Positions 7,832 through 15,966 of a DNA stretch of 32,555 nucleotides are shown here, one piece after another. The position numbers and the translations under genes were made by a program. This DNA comes from an uncultured beta proteobacterium (GTDB lineage Bacteria > Pseudomonadota > Gammaproteobacteria > Burkholderiales > Burkholderiaceae_C), in assembly GCA_903920695.1 (NCBI GenBank), contig CAIXNB010000183.1, positions 1 to 32,555 on the forward strand, read 5' to 3'. Each line of letters opens with the position of its first letter. Position 1 is the stretch's first letter. The notes beneath the pieces were generated by a model. It saw only the letters and a list, made by a program, of their open reading frames with translations, did no database searches and had not been told where the DNA came from.

Positions 7832-8275
7832 ATGCCCCGCATCCAGCTTACCCCAGCCGCCAGTTACCCGTTTGCCACCGAGATGCAGATCTACATCAGC
7901 CACGTCAACCAGGGCGGGCATCTGGACAATGCGCAGTTGCTGACGCTGGCGTCCGAAGCGCGGGTGCGCTTCTTCAAGGCGCTGGGTTACTTCGAATCCG
8001 GTGTCGAGGGTGCGCTGATTGTGGTGGCGGACATCGTGGCGCAGTACAAGTCCGAAGGCTTTCATGGCGAGACCATGCGCGTTGAGATGAATCCGGCCGA
8101 CTTCAACAAATACGGCTTCGACCTGCAGTTCCGCATGAGCGAGGCGACGACCGGGCGCGAGGTAGCGCTGGGCAAGATCGGCATCGTCTTCGTCATCCGC
8201 GAGGGGCGCAAGATCACGCCGGTGCCGCCGGCCTTTCTGGCGCGGGTGGAGCAGTTTCGGATGACGGTTCAGTAA
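7832..8275 (+). CDS. Hot-dog-fold thioesterase (4HBT-like)
   Basis: 147 residues from the ATG at 7832. Residues about 20-50 contain YISHVNQGGHLDNAQLLTL then EARVRFFKALGY, resembling the 4-hydroxybenzoyl-CoA thioesterase family helix motif (V-x3-GHLNNAxY) with Asp/Asn in the catalytic region. The rest alternates strands as expected (GALIVVADIVAQYKS, VALGKIGIVFVI). Members hydrolyse acyl-CoA or acyl-ACP thioesters in the cytoplasm; the acyl group cannot be predicted. An open extension to 7724 runs over the brnT remnant and is probably not translated. It converges on the diguanylate cyclase gene with an 11-bp gap. Confidence 0.8.
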   Translation: MPRIQLTPAASYPFATEMQIYISHVNQGGHLDNAQLLTLASEARVRFFKALGYFESGVEGALIVVADIVAQYKSEGFHGETMRVEMNPADFNKYGFDLQFRMSEATTGREVALGKIGIVFVIREGRKITPVPPAFLARVEQFRMTVQ

Positions 8276-8286
8276 CGACTGGCGAC

Positions 8287-9876
8287 TCACGCCACAACCA
8301 GCCGCCCCTTGCCCAGTTCCTTCGCCCGGTACATGGCGCGGTCGGCGCGGATCAGTAGCGTCTCGACGTCAGCCGCTGAATCCGGATAGCCTGCTACACC
8401 GATGCTGGCGGCGATCAATGCTTGCACTTCGCCGAACTGATAAACCTGCGAGAGCGTATCGATCAGATGGCTACCGAATACCCGGGCGCTGGCAAAGTCG
8501 GCGTCAATCAATGCCACGGCAAATTCATCTCCGCCCAGTCGGGCTGCGATATCTGATTGCCGGATGACTTCCCTTATCCGTCTGGCCACTTCGCACAGGA
8601 GTTGGTCACCCACATCGTGCCCATGTTGGTCATTGACCGCTTTGAAGCCATCGAGATCGATGTACAGAATCGCCAGCTTGGTCTGGTTGCGTCGGCACAG
8701 CGCCAACTGCCCATTAACAATGGTTTCAAACAGGGTCCGATTGGCCAAGCCGGTCAGCCCATCGTGATGCGCCCGATAGTCGCTTTGCGCCAGTGCGCTG
8801 GCCGCGTCAAGCAGTGCTTCCCGGAGCTTATTGGCCTCTTCGAAGTGCAAGCGGGGAATTTTGATCGCCTCGCCCGAACCGAGCGCTCTGGCCGGCTTGA
8901 TCAGTGCCTTCACCGAATCGGCAACGCGCCCACCAAAATGCCGGGCCCAGGCAATGCCGATCAGCAAGGCGGCAAGGCTTGATCCAATCAACCAGGTCAA
9001 AGTGCGATTGAGTCTTGCCGTCAGATCATCGCGGGGTATCCCCAGGACAATGCCCCAATGCGTCGCTGCTGACTTGCTGAAAACCGTCAGTACCTTAATC
9101 CCGTCCAGCGTGCTTCCTTCCTCACTGCCCACCGACGCGGTCTTCATGCTCTGCAGCAGCGCAGCACTGAGCTTGCGCCCCTTAAACTTCTCGATGTCGT
9201 GCGAACGCACGACAATACTGCCCGAGCTGTCCACAATGTTGGCGCGCCAGCTGCCGGGAAAGCCCTGCTCGGTCAATAACTGCGCAATCTGAAGCGGCAT
9301 AACGCTGGCGGCGAGCGTATAGACGATCTCCCCGTCGCGCTTGACCGGCATCACAACCGAGAAAACGGTATGGCCCGTGACCGGATCAACAAACATGTCG
9401 GATACGCCCGATTCACCCTTGTCCAGGATGGGTTTCAATGCTGGCGGGATCTCGGGCCTGACTGGCGATTCAAACTGCGACTGACTCGTTGTGAGCAACA
9501 GCTTTCCATCGGCACCCCAGACGATGATATTTTCAGCATGGATGTTCTGCAGGGCTTCAAGCGCCCTGTCACCGAAGCCGCTCAGGTCACCGGTGGCCAG
9601 GCGATGTGAGGTTCCCAGAACACGCAAGGCCGCTTCTGTTCTGGCAATGTCCTGATCCAGCATGACGGTCAGTGCCCGTGCTCGCGCAGTGGCGCTGACC
9701 GTCAATTGATTTCGTTCGAGCTCGTAGTAATTCAGAATCAGAAACACCGACACGGCAGCCATGGGCAGTATGCAGCCAACAACCAGCCCGGCAAGGTGCC
9801 ACCGAATGCCCAGCGCCTTCATGCCTGTCAAAGATGACAGAGCGGGCCATGTCTTTTTGGAGGCTGGTGCGGGCAT
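8287..9876 (-). CDS. Membrane diguanylate cyclase with periplasmic Cache-like sensor
   Basis: 529 residues. A first membrane helix (about 27-49) is followed by a periplasmic region of about 240 residues with a double-Cache look: VMLDQDIARTEAALRVLG, IIVWGADGKLLLTT, VFSVVMPVKRDG, ANIVDSSGSIVVRS. A second helix lies at about 292-312, then a HAMP-like linker and a C-terminal GGDEF domain. The catalytic GGDEF is intact at 448-452 with an RxxD (RQSD) inhibitory site five residues before it. It should make c-di-GMP in response to an extracellular small molecule or ion. It is a single gene, converging with the thioesterase gene; a palindrome lies about 60-85 bp upstream of its start. Confidence 0.9.
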   Translation of the reverse strand: MPAPASKKTWPALSSLTGMKALGIRWHLAGLVVGCILPMAAVSVFLILNYYELERNQLTVSATARARALTVMLDQDIARTEAALRVLGTSHRLATGDLSGFGDRALEALQNIHAENIIVWGADGKLLLTTSQSQFESPVRPEIPPALKPILDKGESGVSDMFVDPVTGHTVFSVVMPVKRDGEIVYTLAASVMPLQIAQLLTEQGFPGSWRANIVDSSGSIVVRSHDIEKFKGRKLSAALLQSMKTASVGSEEGSTLDGIKVLTVFSKSAATHWGIVLGIPRDDLTARLNRTLTWLIGSSLAALLIGIAWARHFGGRVADSVKALIKPARALGSGEAIKIPRLHFEEANKLREALLDAASALAQSDYRAHHDGLTGLANRTLFETIVNGQLALCRRNQTKLAILYIDLDGFKAVNDQHGHDVGDQLLCEVARRIREVIRQSDIAARLGGDEFAVALIDADFASARVFGSHLIDTLSQVYQFGEVQALIAASIGVAGYPDSAADVETLLIRADRAMYRAKELGKGRLVVA

Positions 9877-9937
9877 CGGGTGGGGCGTATTGCAGTTGAT
9901 ACGTTAGCAGCCGTCATTGTCAGTTAGAAGTGAGGAG

Positions 9938-9962
9938 ATTTGTTTCTATTATGGAAACAAAT
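9938..9962. promoter_or_regulatory. Perfect 9-bp inverted repeat between the ABC ATPase and the diguanylate cyclase gene
   Basis: The arms ATTTGTTTC and GAAACAAAT flank a 7-nt spacer, 62-86 bp upstream of the diguanylate cyclase start. The stem is AT-rich in an otherwise GC-rich region and no T-run follows on the minus strand, so an operator is more likely than a terminator for the ABC ATPase gene. Confidence 0.4.
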
Positions 9963-10001
9963 TCCATCCCTTTGTCTGCCAAGCCACCGATTCCCAGGCT
10001 C

Positions 10002-10631
10002 TCACTCGCCCAGCTCAATCACCTGCGCCAACGCCACACCGGGTGGCGCCTCGTAGTGCGCCATGACCCAGGCGCGCTGTGGGTGTTGCGCGGCTTCGGC
10101 CAGCAGTTCCAGCACGAAACCAATGGAACCCGTGTCGAGCGCGGCGAAAGGATCATCGAGCAGCGTCACGGCTGCGCCCGAGGCGAAGGCCGCTGCCAGC
10201 CAGACCTTGCGCTTGGAGCCCGTGGAGAGCATGTAGAGCGGTTTCGCCAGGTGCGGCCTCAGGCCCAGGCCATCGGCAAGTTCATCCAGCAGCGCGGCAT
10301 CCAGAGTCGGGTACTGATTGCGCAGCGACTCGAAGCAAGCGAGCGCCGTGATGGCGTCGAATTGTGTGGTGCGCGGATCGATCCAGAACACCTGGCGCCG
10401 GTAAGCAGCGGGCTGTTCTCTCAACGCGATGCGATTGATGCTGAGTTTGCCGGCGTCGGCGCTCAGTTGACCGGCGAGCAGACGCAAGAGCGTGGTTTTG
10501 CCGCTGCCATCATCGCCACGCAGCAGCGTGACGCCGGGCGCTATGCGCGCCGACCAGTTCGTGAACAGCGCGCGCTGCGGGTAGGCGAAGCACAGGTTGT
10601 CGGCTTCCAGGATGGTGGTGGTTTCGATCAT
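10002..10631 (-). CDS. Orphan ABC transporter ATP-binding protein (CcmA-like, divergent motifs)
   Basis: 209 residues. The P-loop GDDGSGKTT (about 39-47) and an H-loop MAHYE near the C-terminus are clear. Other motifs drift: the signature is LSTGSKRKV instead of LSGGQ, Walker B ends in LLDDPFAALD with Asp in place of the catalytic Glu, and the Q-loop Gln is not seen (VFWIDPRTT). Short size and composition resemble CcmA-type single-domain exporter ATPases. No permease or binding protein is encoded beside it, so the partner is unknown or encoded elsewhere. A REP-like hairpin element lies upstream. Confidence 0.8.
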   Translation of the reverse strand: MIETTTILEADNLCFAYPQRALFTNWSARIAPGVTLLRGDDGSGKTTLLRLLAGQLSADAGKLSINRIALREQPAAYRRQVFWIDPRTTQFDAITALACFESLRNQYPTLDAALLDELADGLGLRPHLAKPLYMLSTGSKRKVWLAAAFASGAAVTLLDDPFAALDTGSIGFVLELLAEAAQHPQRAWVMAHYEAPPGVALAQVIELGE

Positions 10632-10711
10632 TCAGTCCCCATGTTGTATTGAGCCTTCCAAAAATCATGACGCGCACAAAGGCTTGCGCCGTTATCCCGG
10701 GCCACGCAGTT

Positions 10712-10780
10712 GTCATCCCGGGCTCGACCCGGGATCCAGTGCCACGCGAATCATGGATTGCGGGTCAAGCCCGCAATGAC
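10712..10780. repeat. REP-like palindromic element with two hairpins
   Basis: Two perfect stem-loops lie side by side: ATCCCGGG-CTCGA-CCCGGGAT (10715-10735) and ATTGCGGG-TCAAG-CCCGCAAT (10757-10777). The outer ends GTCAT (10712-10716) and ATGAC (10776-10780) are also inverted, so the whole unit is a larger palindrome. Degenerate half-copies (TATCCCGGGCC at 10693 on, TTCGGGCCCGCCATGACA at 10783 on) flank it. Elements of the form GTCATCCCGGGCTTGACCCGGGATCC recur between genes in many proteobacterial genomes. It sits between two co-directional minus-strand genes and could also end transcripts from the response regulator gene. Confidence 0.75.
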
Positions 10781-10829
10781 AATTCGGGCCCGCCATGACA
10801 AACCAGAAACGCAATGAAGACGATGAATG

Positions 10830-11816
10830 CTAGCCCTCAAACTGCGGATGCAACTGCCGGATGCGGCTCATCGCCATGCCGGCGGCCGCCGTGCGGGTCT
10901 CGACGCCGAGCTTGGCGAAGACGCGCTCCAGGTGCTTCTTCACGGTCATCGGGCTACTGCCCAGAATATCACCGATGTCGCGGTTGATCTTGCCCTTGAC
11001 CACCCAGTACAGCACCTCGGCCTCCCGCGGCGTGAGCTTGAAGCACAGGGCGATGGCTTCGATCACGCTCTCGTCGGACTGCTCGCGCATGATGATGAGC
11101 CAGTCGCCGCCGCCCTCCGAATCACCGATCTGCTGGTGCAGGCGGAAGGTCAGGCGCTTGGGGCCGAGTTCGATGCTCAGGCGCGGCGGCTCGATCAGGG
11201 CCACTGCGTCGGCCACGTGGCGGCGCAACCAGCTCAGCACCGGTGCTGGCGTCTGCGGCGCTTCGCTGCCGTAGTAGCGCAGCAGCAGGTCGCGCGCCAG
11301 CGCTGTCTGCCACATCAGCTTGCCGTCGCTGGCACGCACCGTGATGCTGGCGAAGCCGAAGGCGTCGAGCGCGTTGCGCGCCTGGCGCCGTTCACGCGCG
11401 CCCTGCAGATGCACCTGCATGCGCGCCAGTACTTCTTTCGGTTTGATCGGCTTTGTAACGTAGTCGACGCCACCGGCGTCAAGCGCGGCCACCAGGTACT
11501 CGGTCTCGGTCAGGCCGGTCATGAAGATGATCGGGATGTGCGCGGTCTGCGGCGCCGCCTTCAGGCGCCTTGCCACCTCGAAGCCATCCATGCCGGGCAT
11601 CATGGCGTCGAGCAGCACGATGTCGGGCAGCGCCTGCGCCGCGCGCGCCAGCGCCGCTTCACCGTTGATGGCCAGCAGCACGGTGTAGCCTGATTCATCG
11701 AGCGCGTCGTGCAGCACCGAGAGGTTGTCGGGCACGTCGTCCACGATCAGCACGACGTCACTGTTGGCGCGGTCCAGCGTCAGGTCCAGGGGCTTGGGCG
11801 GCGGGCTAGTTTTCAT
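10830..11816 (-). CDS. LuxR/NarL-type response regulator paired with the NCS1-kinase
   Basis: 328 residues. The receiver domain (about 20-140) has the acidic pair DD at 26-27, phospho-acceptor D70 in IVLLDAMMPGMDGFE, the conserved Thr in IIFMTGL and Lys in YVTKPIKP. A middle region of about 110 residues (FASITVRASDGKLMWQ onwards) has no recognised fold. A LuxR-type HTH ends the protein: LTPREAEVLYWVVKGKINR, then MTVKKHLERVFAKLGVETR. It is therefore a DNA-binding transcription factor activated by phosphorylation. Its ATG lies inside the last codons of the kinase gene (ATGAAAACTAG, 11-nt overlap), so the two are translationally coupled and almost certainly cognate. Likely targets are the divergent ureABC and perhaps urtA. 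Confidence 0.92.
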   Translation of the reverse strand: MKTSPPPKPLDLTLDRANSDVVLIVDDVPDNLSVLHDALDESGYTVLLAINGEAALARAAQALPDIVLLDAMMPGMDGFEVARRLKAAPQTAHIPIIFMTGLTETEYLVAALDAGGVDYVTKPIKPKEVLARMQVHLQGARERRQARNALDAFGFASITVRASDGKLMWQTALARDLLLRYYGSEAPQTPAPVLSWLRRHVADAVALIEPPRLSIELGPKRLTFRLHQQIGDSEGGGDWLIIMREQSDESVIEAIALCFKLTPREAEVLYWVVKGKINRDIGDILGSSPMTVKKHLERVFAKLGVETRTAAAGMAMSRIRQLHPQFEG

Positions 11817-14800
11817 CGACGGCTACGTTCAATAGCTGGCCCATGGCCTCGAACTGGAACTGTTTGGCCAGGCTGCGCAGACTGGCCACGAAGGCAGCGC
11901 TGGCCGGCTGTGCGGATTCGATGGCGTCGAGCTGGTTCATGATGCCACGGTAGTAGCCCAGGCTTACCACTTCGCGCAGCGCGTCGAGTTGCGCTCGCGC
12001 CGGGTAGACCAGTTCGGCTGACTGCGGCGCTATGGCCGGCGCGGCAATAGGGGCCGCGCTCAGCCACTCGATGGCAAGACGGCGTTCCAGCCAGTCCAGC
12101 AGTTCAGAGTGGCGCAGCGGTTTGAGGATGAAGTCCTCTCTCGGGATGCCGACGTCGTTCTCCAGAGCCTGGTCAAAGGCATTGGCCGACACGATGGCAA
12201 TCTGCGCCTTCGGTCGCGATGTCTCGTCCTCGATCTTGCGCAGGCGGCGTATCGTTTCCCAGCCGTCGATGCCGGGCATGGCCAGGTCCATCAAAATCAC
12301 ATCGGGTCGATACGCGCTGGCTAGCAAATCCAAACAGTCATGGCCGCTGGCGGCGGTGCGCAATTCAAAGCCCAGCGGCTGCAGCAGATTGACCAGCAGT
12401 TCGCGATCCGCTTCCTCGTTGTCTACGACCAGCACACGCCGGCGTATGCCGGCATAGGCCAGGCGCGGCGTGGACGCTGCGGCGCGGCGCCGCTGCACGG
12501 CCGCGCCGGCGGCGCCGTGGACCTCGGGCAGGAACAGCTTGACTTTGAAGATCGAGCCGATGCCCGGCGTGCTGCTGACGCTGAGTTCGCCGCCCATCAG
12601 GTCGGTCAGCATCTTGGCAATCGTCAGGCCGAGGCCCGAGCCGGGCGCTGGCGCACCGGGCGTGTTGGCACGCGTGAAGGGCTCGAAGATGCGCGCCTGC
12701 TGCTCGGCCGACAAACCCGGTCCGCTGTCCTCGATGGCGATCAAGGCCATCTCGCGCGCGTAGCGGATGCGCAGGCTGACCTGGCCCTGGCTGGTGAACT
12801 TGATGGCGTTGCCCAGCAGGTTGATCAGGATCTGGCGCACGCGCTTCTCGTCGGCACGTACGACGGCCGGCAACGCGTTTTCTTCGTGGTAGTGAAAGAC
12901 CAGGCCTTTGGCCTGCGCTTCGAGCTCGAACAGGCTGGCGATCTCCTGCACGAAGTCGGCAAATTGCATCGGCTTTTGCACCAGCGTCAGGCGCCCGCTT
13001 TCGATGTGCGCGATGTCGAGCGTGCCTTCGATCAGCGAAAGCAGATGCTCGCCGCCGCGCTTGATCACGCTGACCGCCTGCTTGCGATGCGCCGGTATCG
13101 AGGCATCCTCGCCCATCAGTTGCGCATAACCGAGGATGCTGTTGAGCGGCGTGCGCAATTCGTGGCTGATGGCGCTGATGTAGCGGCTCTTGGCCTGGTT
13201 CGCCTGGTCGGCGGCCTGGCGCGCCTGCTCGGCCACCAGACGGGCGCTTTGCAGCGCCTGATCGGTCTGATGGTGCGAGTCGATCTCCTGCATCAGCAAA
13301 TGCGTTTGCCGGTTCGATTCCTCCTGCGCCACCTGACGGCTCTTGTGTGCCAGCACCACCCACCAGGCCACCAGGCCGGCAATCAGCATCAATGCCAGAT
13401 AGGCCTTGAGAAAGCCCGAGCGCAGCGCCAGGCGCGGCGCTTCCAGCATCTGCGCCTGCAGCAGGTCAATATCGCCGACGGCCTGTGCCAATGTCCGCAA
13501 CTCCTGGTGATAGAGCAGGCCGAAGACACAGGCCAACAACGGCGCGATCACCAGCATCAGCAGCAGGAAGTAACCCAGGCCGTTGTCCAGATACGACCAC
13601 AGGCGCCGTGGCAACAGCCAGTGCAGCGTGGCCGACCACTGCGACGACAGGCTGGCCTGCGGCTTGCACATGTCACCGCAGCGCGCGTCCAGCGTGCAGC
13701 ACAGCGAACAGATGGCGCCCTGGTAAGCCGGACAATGCGCCATGTCCGGGCCTTCGTACTCGCGCTCACAGATAACGCAACGCTGAAGTCCGTGCCGCGC
13801 TGACGCACTGGCTTTGGCCGCTCTTGCAATGTAGTACTTGCCTTTCGTGGCCCAGGCAATCAGTGGCGCGGCAACAAAGGCGGTGCCCAGCGCGATCAGC
13901 GCCGAGAACGCCTGCGCCAGTTCGCCGAAGAAACCCAGGTGCGCCGTGACCGACAGGATGGAGGCCAGCGCCATGGCGCCGACACCGACCGGGTTGATGT
14001 CGTACAGGTGGGCGCGCTTGAACTCGATGCCCTTGGGCGAGAGGCCGAGCGGTTTGTTGATGACCAGGTCTGCCACCACCGCCATCATCCAGGCGATGGC
14101 GATGTTGGAGTACAGGCCGAGCACATCGCCCAGCGCCTGGAACACATCCATCTCCATCAGCATGAAGGCAATCAGCGTGTTGAAGACAACCCAGACCACG
14201 CGCCCCGGATGGCTGTGCGTCAAGCGCGAGAAAAAATTGGACCAGGCGAGCGACCCGGCATAGGCATTGGTGACGTTGATCTTGAGCTGCGAAATGACCA
14301 CCAGCAACGCAGTGGCCGCCACCGCCCAGCCGTAATGCGGGAACACGTACTCATAGGCAGCCAGGTACATCTGGTTCGGGTCCACGGCGCGATCGGTCGG
14401 CACGGCATGGCTGATGGCCAGATAAGCCAGCAGCGCGCCGCCCAGCATCTTGAGCACGCCCGGAACCACCCAGCCCGGTCCACCGACCAGCACGCCAAGC
14501 CACCAGCGCCAGCGCGTGGCTGGCGTGCGCTCGGGCATGAAGCGCAGGTAATCGGCCTGTTCGCCCATCTGCGTCATCAGCGCAATGCCGACCGTGAGTG
14601 CGGCACCAAACAGGGGCAGACCGAAACCGGCGGTATTGCCACGTTCCCCTTTGTAGTGCAGCACGCCGGCTAATGCACTCGGATCTTGCATGAACACCGC
14701 GACATAGGGAACGACCAGCAGCAAGAGCCACAGCGGCTGCGTCCAGACCTGCAGGCGGCTGATGGTGGAAACCCCATGCGTGACCAGCGGAATCACGACC

Positions 14801-15303
14801 AATGCGCACAGCAGATAACCCCAGCTCGGCGGGATGCCGAGTGCGAGCTCCAGCGCGTAGGCCATGACAGCGGCCTCCAGCGCAAAGAAGATGAAGGTAA
14901 AAGAGGCGTAGATCAGCGAGGTGATGGTCGAGCCGATGTAGCCAAAGCCGGCGCCGCGCGTCAGCAGGTCCATGTCGACGCCATAGCGCGCGGCATAGAT
15001 GCTGATCGGCAGACCGGCCAGAAAGATGATCAGGCCGGTTGCGAGGATGGCCCAGAATGCGTTGGCAAAGCCGTACTGCACCAGCAGCGTGGCGCCAACC
15101 GCCTCCAGAATCAGGAAGGATGCCGCCCCGAAAGCGGTGTTGGCGACGCGCCACTCCGACCATTTGCGAAAGCGCTGCGGCGCAAAGCGCAGCGCGTAGT
15201 CTTCCATGGTCTCGCTCGCGACCCAGGCGTTGTAGTCGCGCCGGACCAGCGTGATGCGTTGCAGGGCCTCGGGTGGGGAAGGAGCTTGGGCGTCGGAGGT
15301 CAC
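11806..15303 (-). CDS. Hybrid histidine kinase with an NCS1 nucleobase-transporter sensor domain and a cysteine cluster
   Basis: About 1165 residues from GTG 15303; the open frame reaches TTG 15354, but that would leave 2 bp before ureA. Order of domains: a soluble lead with [20 protein letters not shown], an NCS1 (purine/cytosine permease) domain of about 12 membrane helices (about 50-485), and a cysteine cluster (about 509-546, CVIC to CGDMC, spacing C-x2-C-x11-C-x7-C-x2-CC-x5-C-x3-C) that probably binds zinc. Two more membrane helices (about 575-600 and 630-652) then flank a short periplasmic loop. A coiled coil leads to HisKA (SHELRTPLN, His about 714), HATPase (NLLGNA, DSGPGL, GSGLGL), a receiver (LMDLAMPG, Asp about 1006) and a helical tail. 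Transporter-type sensors such as CbrA use a symporter fold as input. Here the ligand may be a nucleobase or a related nitrogen compound; transport activity is uncertain. Confidence 0.9.
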   Translation of the reverse strand: MTSDAQAPSPPEALQRITLVRRDYNAWVASETMEDYALRFAPQRFRKWSEWRVANTAFGAASFLILEAVGATLLVQYGFANAFWAILATGLIIFLAGLPISIYAARYGVDMDLLTRGAGFGYIGSTITSLIYASFTFIFFALEAAVMAYALELALGIPPSWGYLLCALVVIPLVTHGVSTISRLQVWTQPLWLLLLVVPYVAVFMQDPSALAGVLHYKGERGNTAGFGLPLFGAALTVGIALMTQMGEQADYLRFMPERTPATRWRWWLGVLVGGPGWVVPGVLKMLGGALLAYLAISHAVPTDRAVDPNQMYLAAYEYVFPHYGWAVAATALLVVISQLKINVTNAYAGSLAWSNFFSRLTHSHPGRVVWVVFNTLIAFMLMEMDVFQALGDVLGLYSNIAIAWMMAVVADLVINKPLGLSPKGIEFKRAHLYDINPVGVGAMALASILSVTAHLGFFGELAQAFSALIALGTAFVAAPLIAWATKGKYYIARAAKASASARHGLQRCVICEREYEGPDMAHCPAYQGAICSLCCTLDARCGDMCKPQASLSSQWSATLHWLLPRRLWSYLDNGLGYFLLLMLVIAPLLACVFGLLYHQELRTLAQAVGDIDLLQAQMLEAPRLALRSGFLKAYLALMLIAGLVAWWVVLAHKSRQVAQEESNRQTHLLMQEIDSHHQTDQALQSARLVAEQARQAADQANQAKSRYISAISHELRTPLNSILGYAQLMGEDASIPAHRKQAVSVIKRGGEHLLSLIEGTLDIAHIESGRLTLVQKPMQFADFVQEIASLFELEAQAKGLVFHYHEENALPAVVRADEKRVRQILINLLGNAIKFTSQGQVSLRIRYAREMALIAIEDSGPGLSAEQQARIFEPFTRANTPGAPAPGSGLGLTIAKMLTDLMGGELSVSSTPGIGSIFKVKLFLPEVHGAAGAAVQRRRAAASTPRLAYAGIRRRVLVVDNEEADRELLVNLLQPLGFELRTAASGHDCLDLLASAYRPDVILMDLAMPGIDGWETIRRLRKIEDETSRPKAQIAIVSANAFDQALENDVGIPREDFILKPLRHSELLDWLERRLAIEWLSAAPIAAPAIAPQSAELVYPARAQLDALREVVSLGYYRGIMNQLDAIESAQPASAAFVASLRSLAKQFQFEAMGQLLNVAVDEN

Positions 15304-15329
15304 ACCGTTGTGGTGCACATTCCATGCCA

Positions 15330-15345
15330 CGGCACGGCAATTGCA
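15330..15345 (+). promoter_or_regulatory. Sigma-54-type (-24/-12) promoter candidate of ureABC
   Basis: The sequence CGGCACGGCAATTGCA fits the sigma-54 consensus TGGCACG-N4-TTGC(A/T) at all but the first base, with GG at 15331-15332 and GC at 15343-15344. The implied start of transcription is near 15356, one base before the ureA ATG at 15357, which would make a nearly leaderless message; no ribosome binding site precedes ureA. A perfect palindrome GGCAAT-TGC-ATTGCC (15336-15350) overlaps the -12 element and could be a repressor site. Sigma-54 control would fit nitrogen regulation of urease. Confidence 0.5.
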
Positions 15346-15356
15346 TTGCCCCAAGC

Positions 15357-15659
15357 ATGGAACTCACACCCCGCGAAAAAGACAAGTTGCTGATCTTCAC
15401 CGCCGCCCTGCTGGCCGAGCGGCGCCAGGCGCGTGGCCTCAAGCTCAATTACCCGGAGGCGCTGGCGCTGATCAGCGCGGCCGTGATGGAAGGCGCGCGC
15501 GACGGCAAGACCGTGGCACAACTGATGAGCCTGGGCCGAACCATCCTGACGCGCGCCGACGTGATGGACGGCATCGCCGAGATGGTCCCCGACATCCAGG
15601 TCGAAGCCACCTTCCCCGACGGCACCAAGCTCGTCACCGTGCACCAACCGATTGTCTAA
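15357..15659 (+). CDS. ureA: Urease gamma subunit
   Basis: 100 residues, the standard length. It begins [20 protein letters not shown] and contains [20 protein letters not shown] and [19 protein letters not shown], which are diagnostic for UreA. It is the small structural subunit of the cytoplasmic nickel enzyme that hydrolyses urea to ammonia and carbamate. The start is fixed by family conservation, although no Shine-Dalgarno is visible. It is divergent from the NCS1-kinase gene and is followed one base later by ureB. No ureD lies upstream, unlike many Burkholderiales loci. Confidence 0.98.
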   Translation: MELTPREKDKLLIFTAALLAERRQARGLKLNYPEALALISAAVMEGARDGKTVAQLMSLGRTILTRADVMDGIAEMVPDIQVEATFPDGTKLVTVHQPIV

Positions 15660-15660
15660 C

Positions 15661-15966
15661 ATGACCCCTGGCGAAATCATCACCAACGGCCCCGATCACA
15701 CGCTCAACCCAGGGCGGCGCACCATCACCCTGGTCGTACAAAACAGCGCCGAGCGCCCGATCCAGGTCGGCTCGCATTACCACTTTGCCGAGACCAACGG
15801 CGCCTTGACTTTCGACCGCAGCGCCGCGCGCGGCATGCGGCTGAATATTGCTTCGGGCGCGGCGGTGCGCTTCGAACCGGGGCAGCAGCGCACGGTGGAA
15901 CTGGTGGACTATTCCGGTGACCGCTTTGTCTATGGCTTTCGCGCGCTGACGCAGGGGAAACTCTGA
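15661..15966 (+). CDS. ureB: Urease beta subunit
   Basis: 101 residues from the ATG directly after the ureA stop. Typical UreB features are MTPGEI at the start, then [30 protein letters not shown] and [14 protein letters not shown]. With UreA and UreC it forms the (alpha-beta-gamma)3 urease. It ends TGATG, so its stop overlaps the ureC start and the three subunits are translationally coupled. Confidence 0.98.
   Translation: MTPGEIITNGPDHTLNPGRRTITLVVQNSAERPIQVGSHYHFAETNGALTFDRSAARGMRLNIASGAAVRFEPGQQRTVELVDYSGDRFVYGFRALTQGKL

Noticed and set aside
12340..13803. 487-codon plus-strand open frame inside the kinase gene
   Set aside because: It is rich in Arg, Gln, His and Ala without any motif, and is the complement of a clearly conserved HisKA/HATPase/receiver sequence.
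15303..15315. NtrC-like dyad CACC-N5-GGTG upstream of ureA
   Set aside because: The spacer is one base shorter than in the NtrC consensus, the outer bases do not pair, and it would sit near -47, too close for a usual sigma-54 enhancer.
15304..15354. TTG start at 15354 for the NCS1-kinase
   Set aside because: It would leave 2 bp to the divergent ureA start and place the putative ureA promoter wholly inside the kinase coding region; the added residues show no family similarity.
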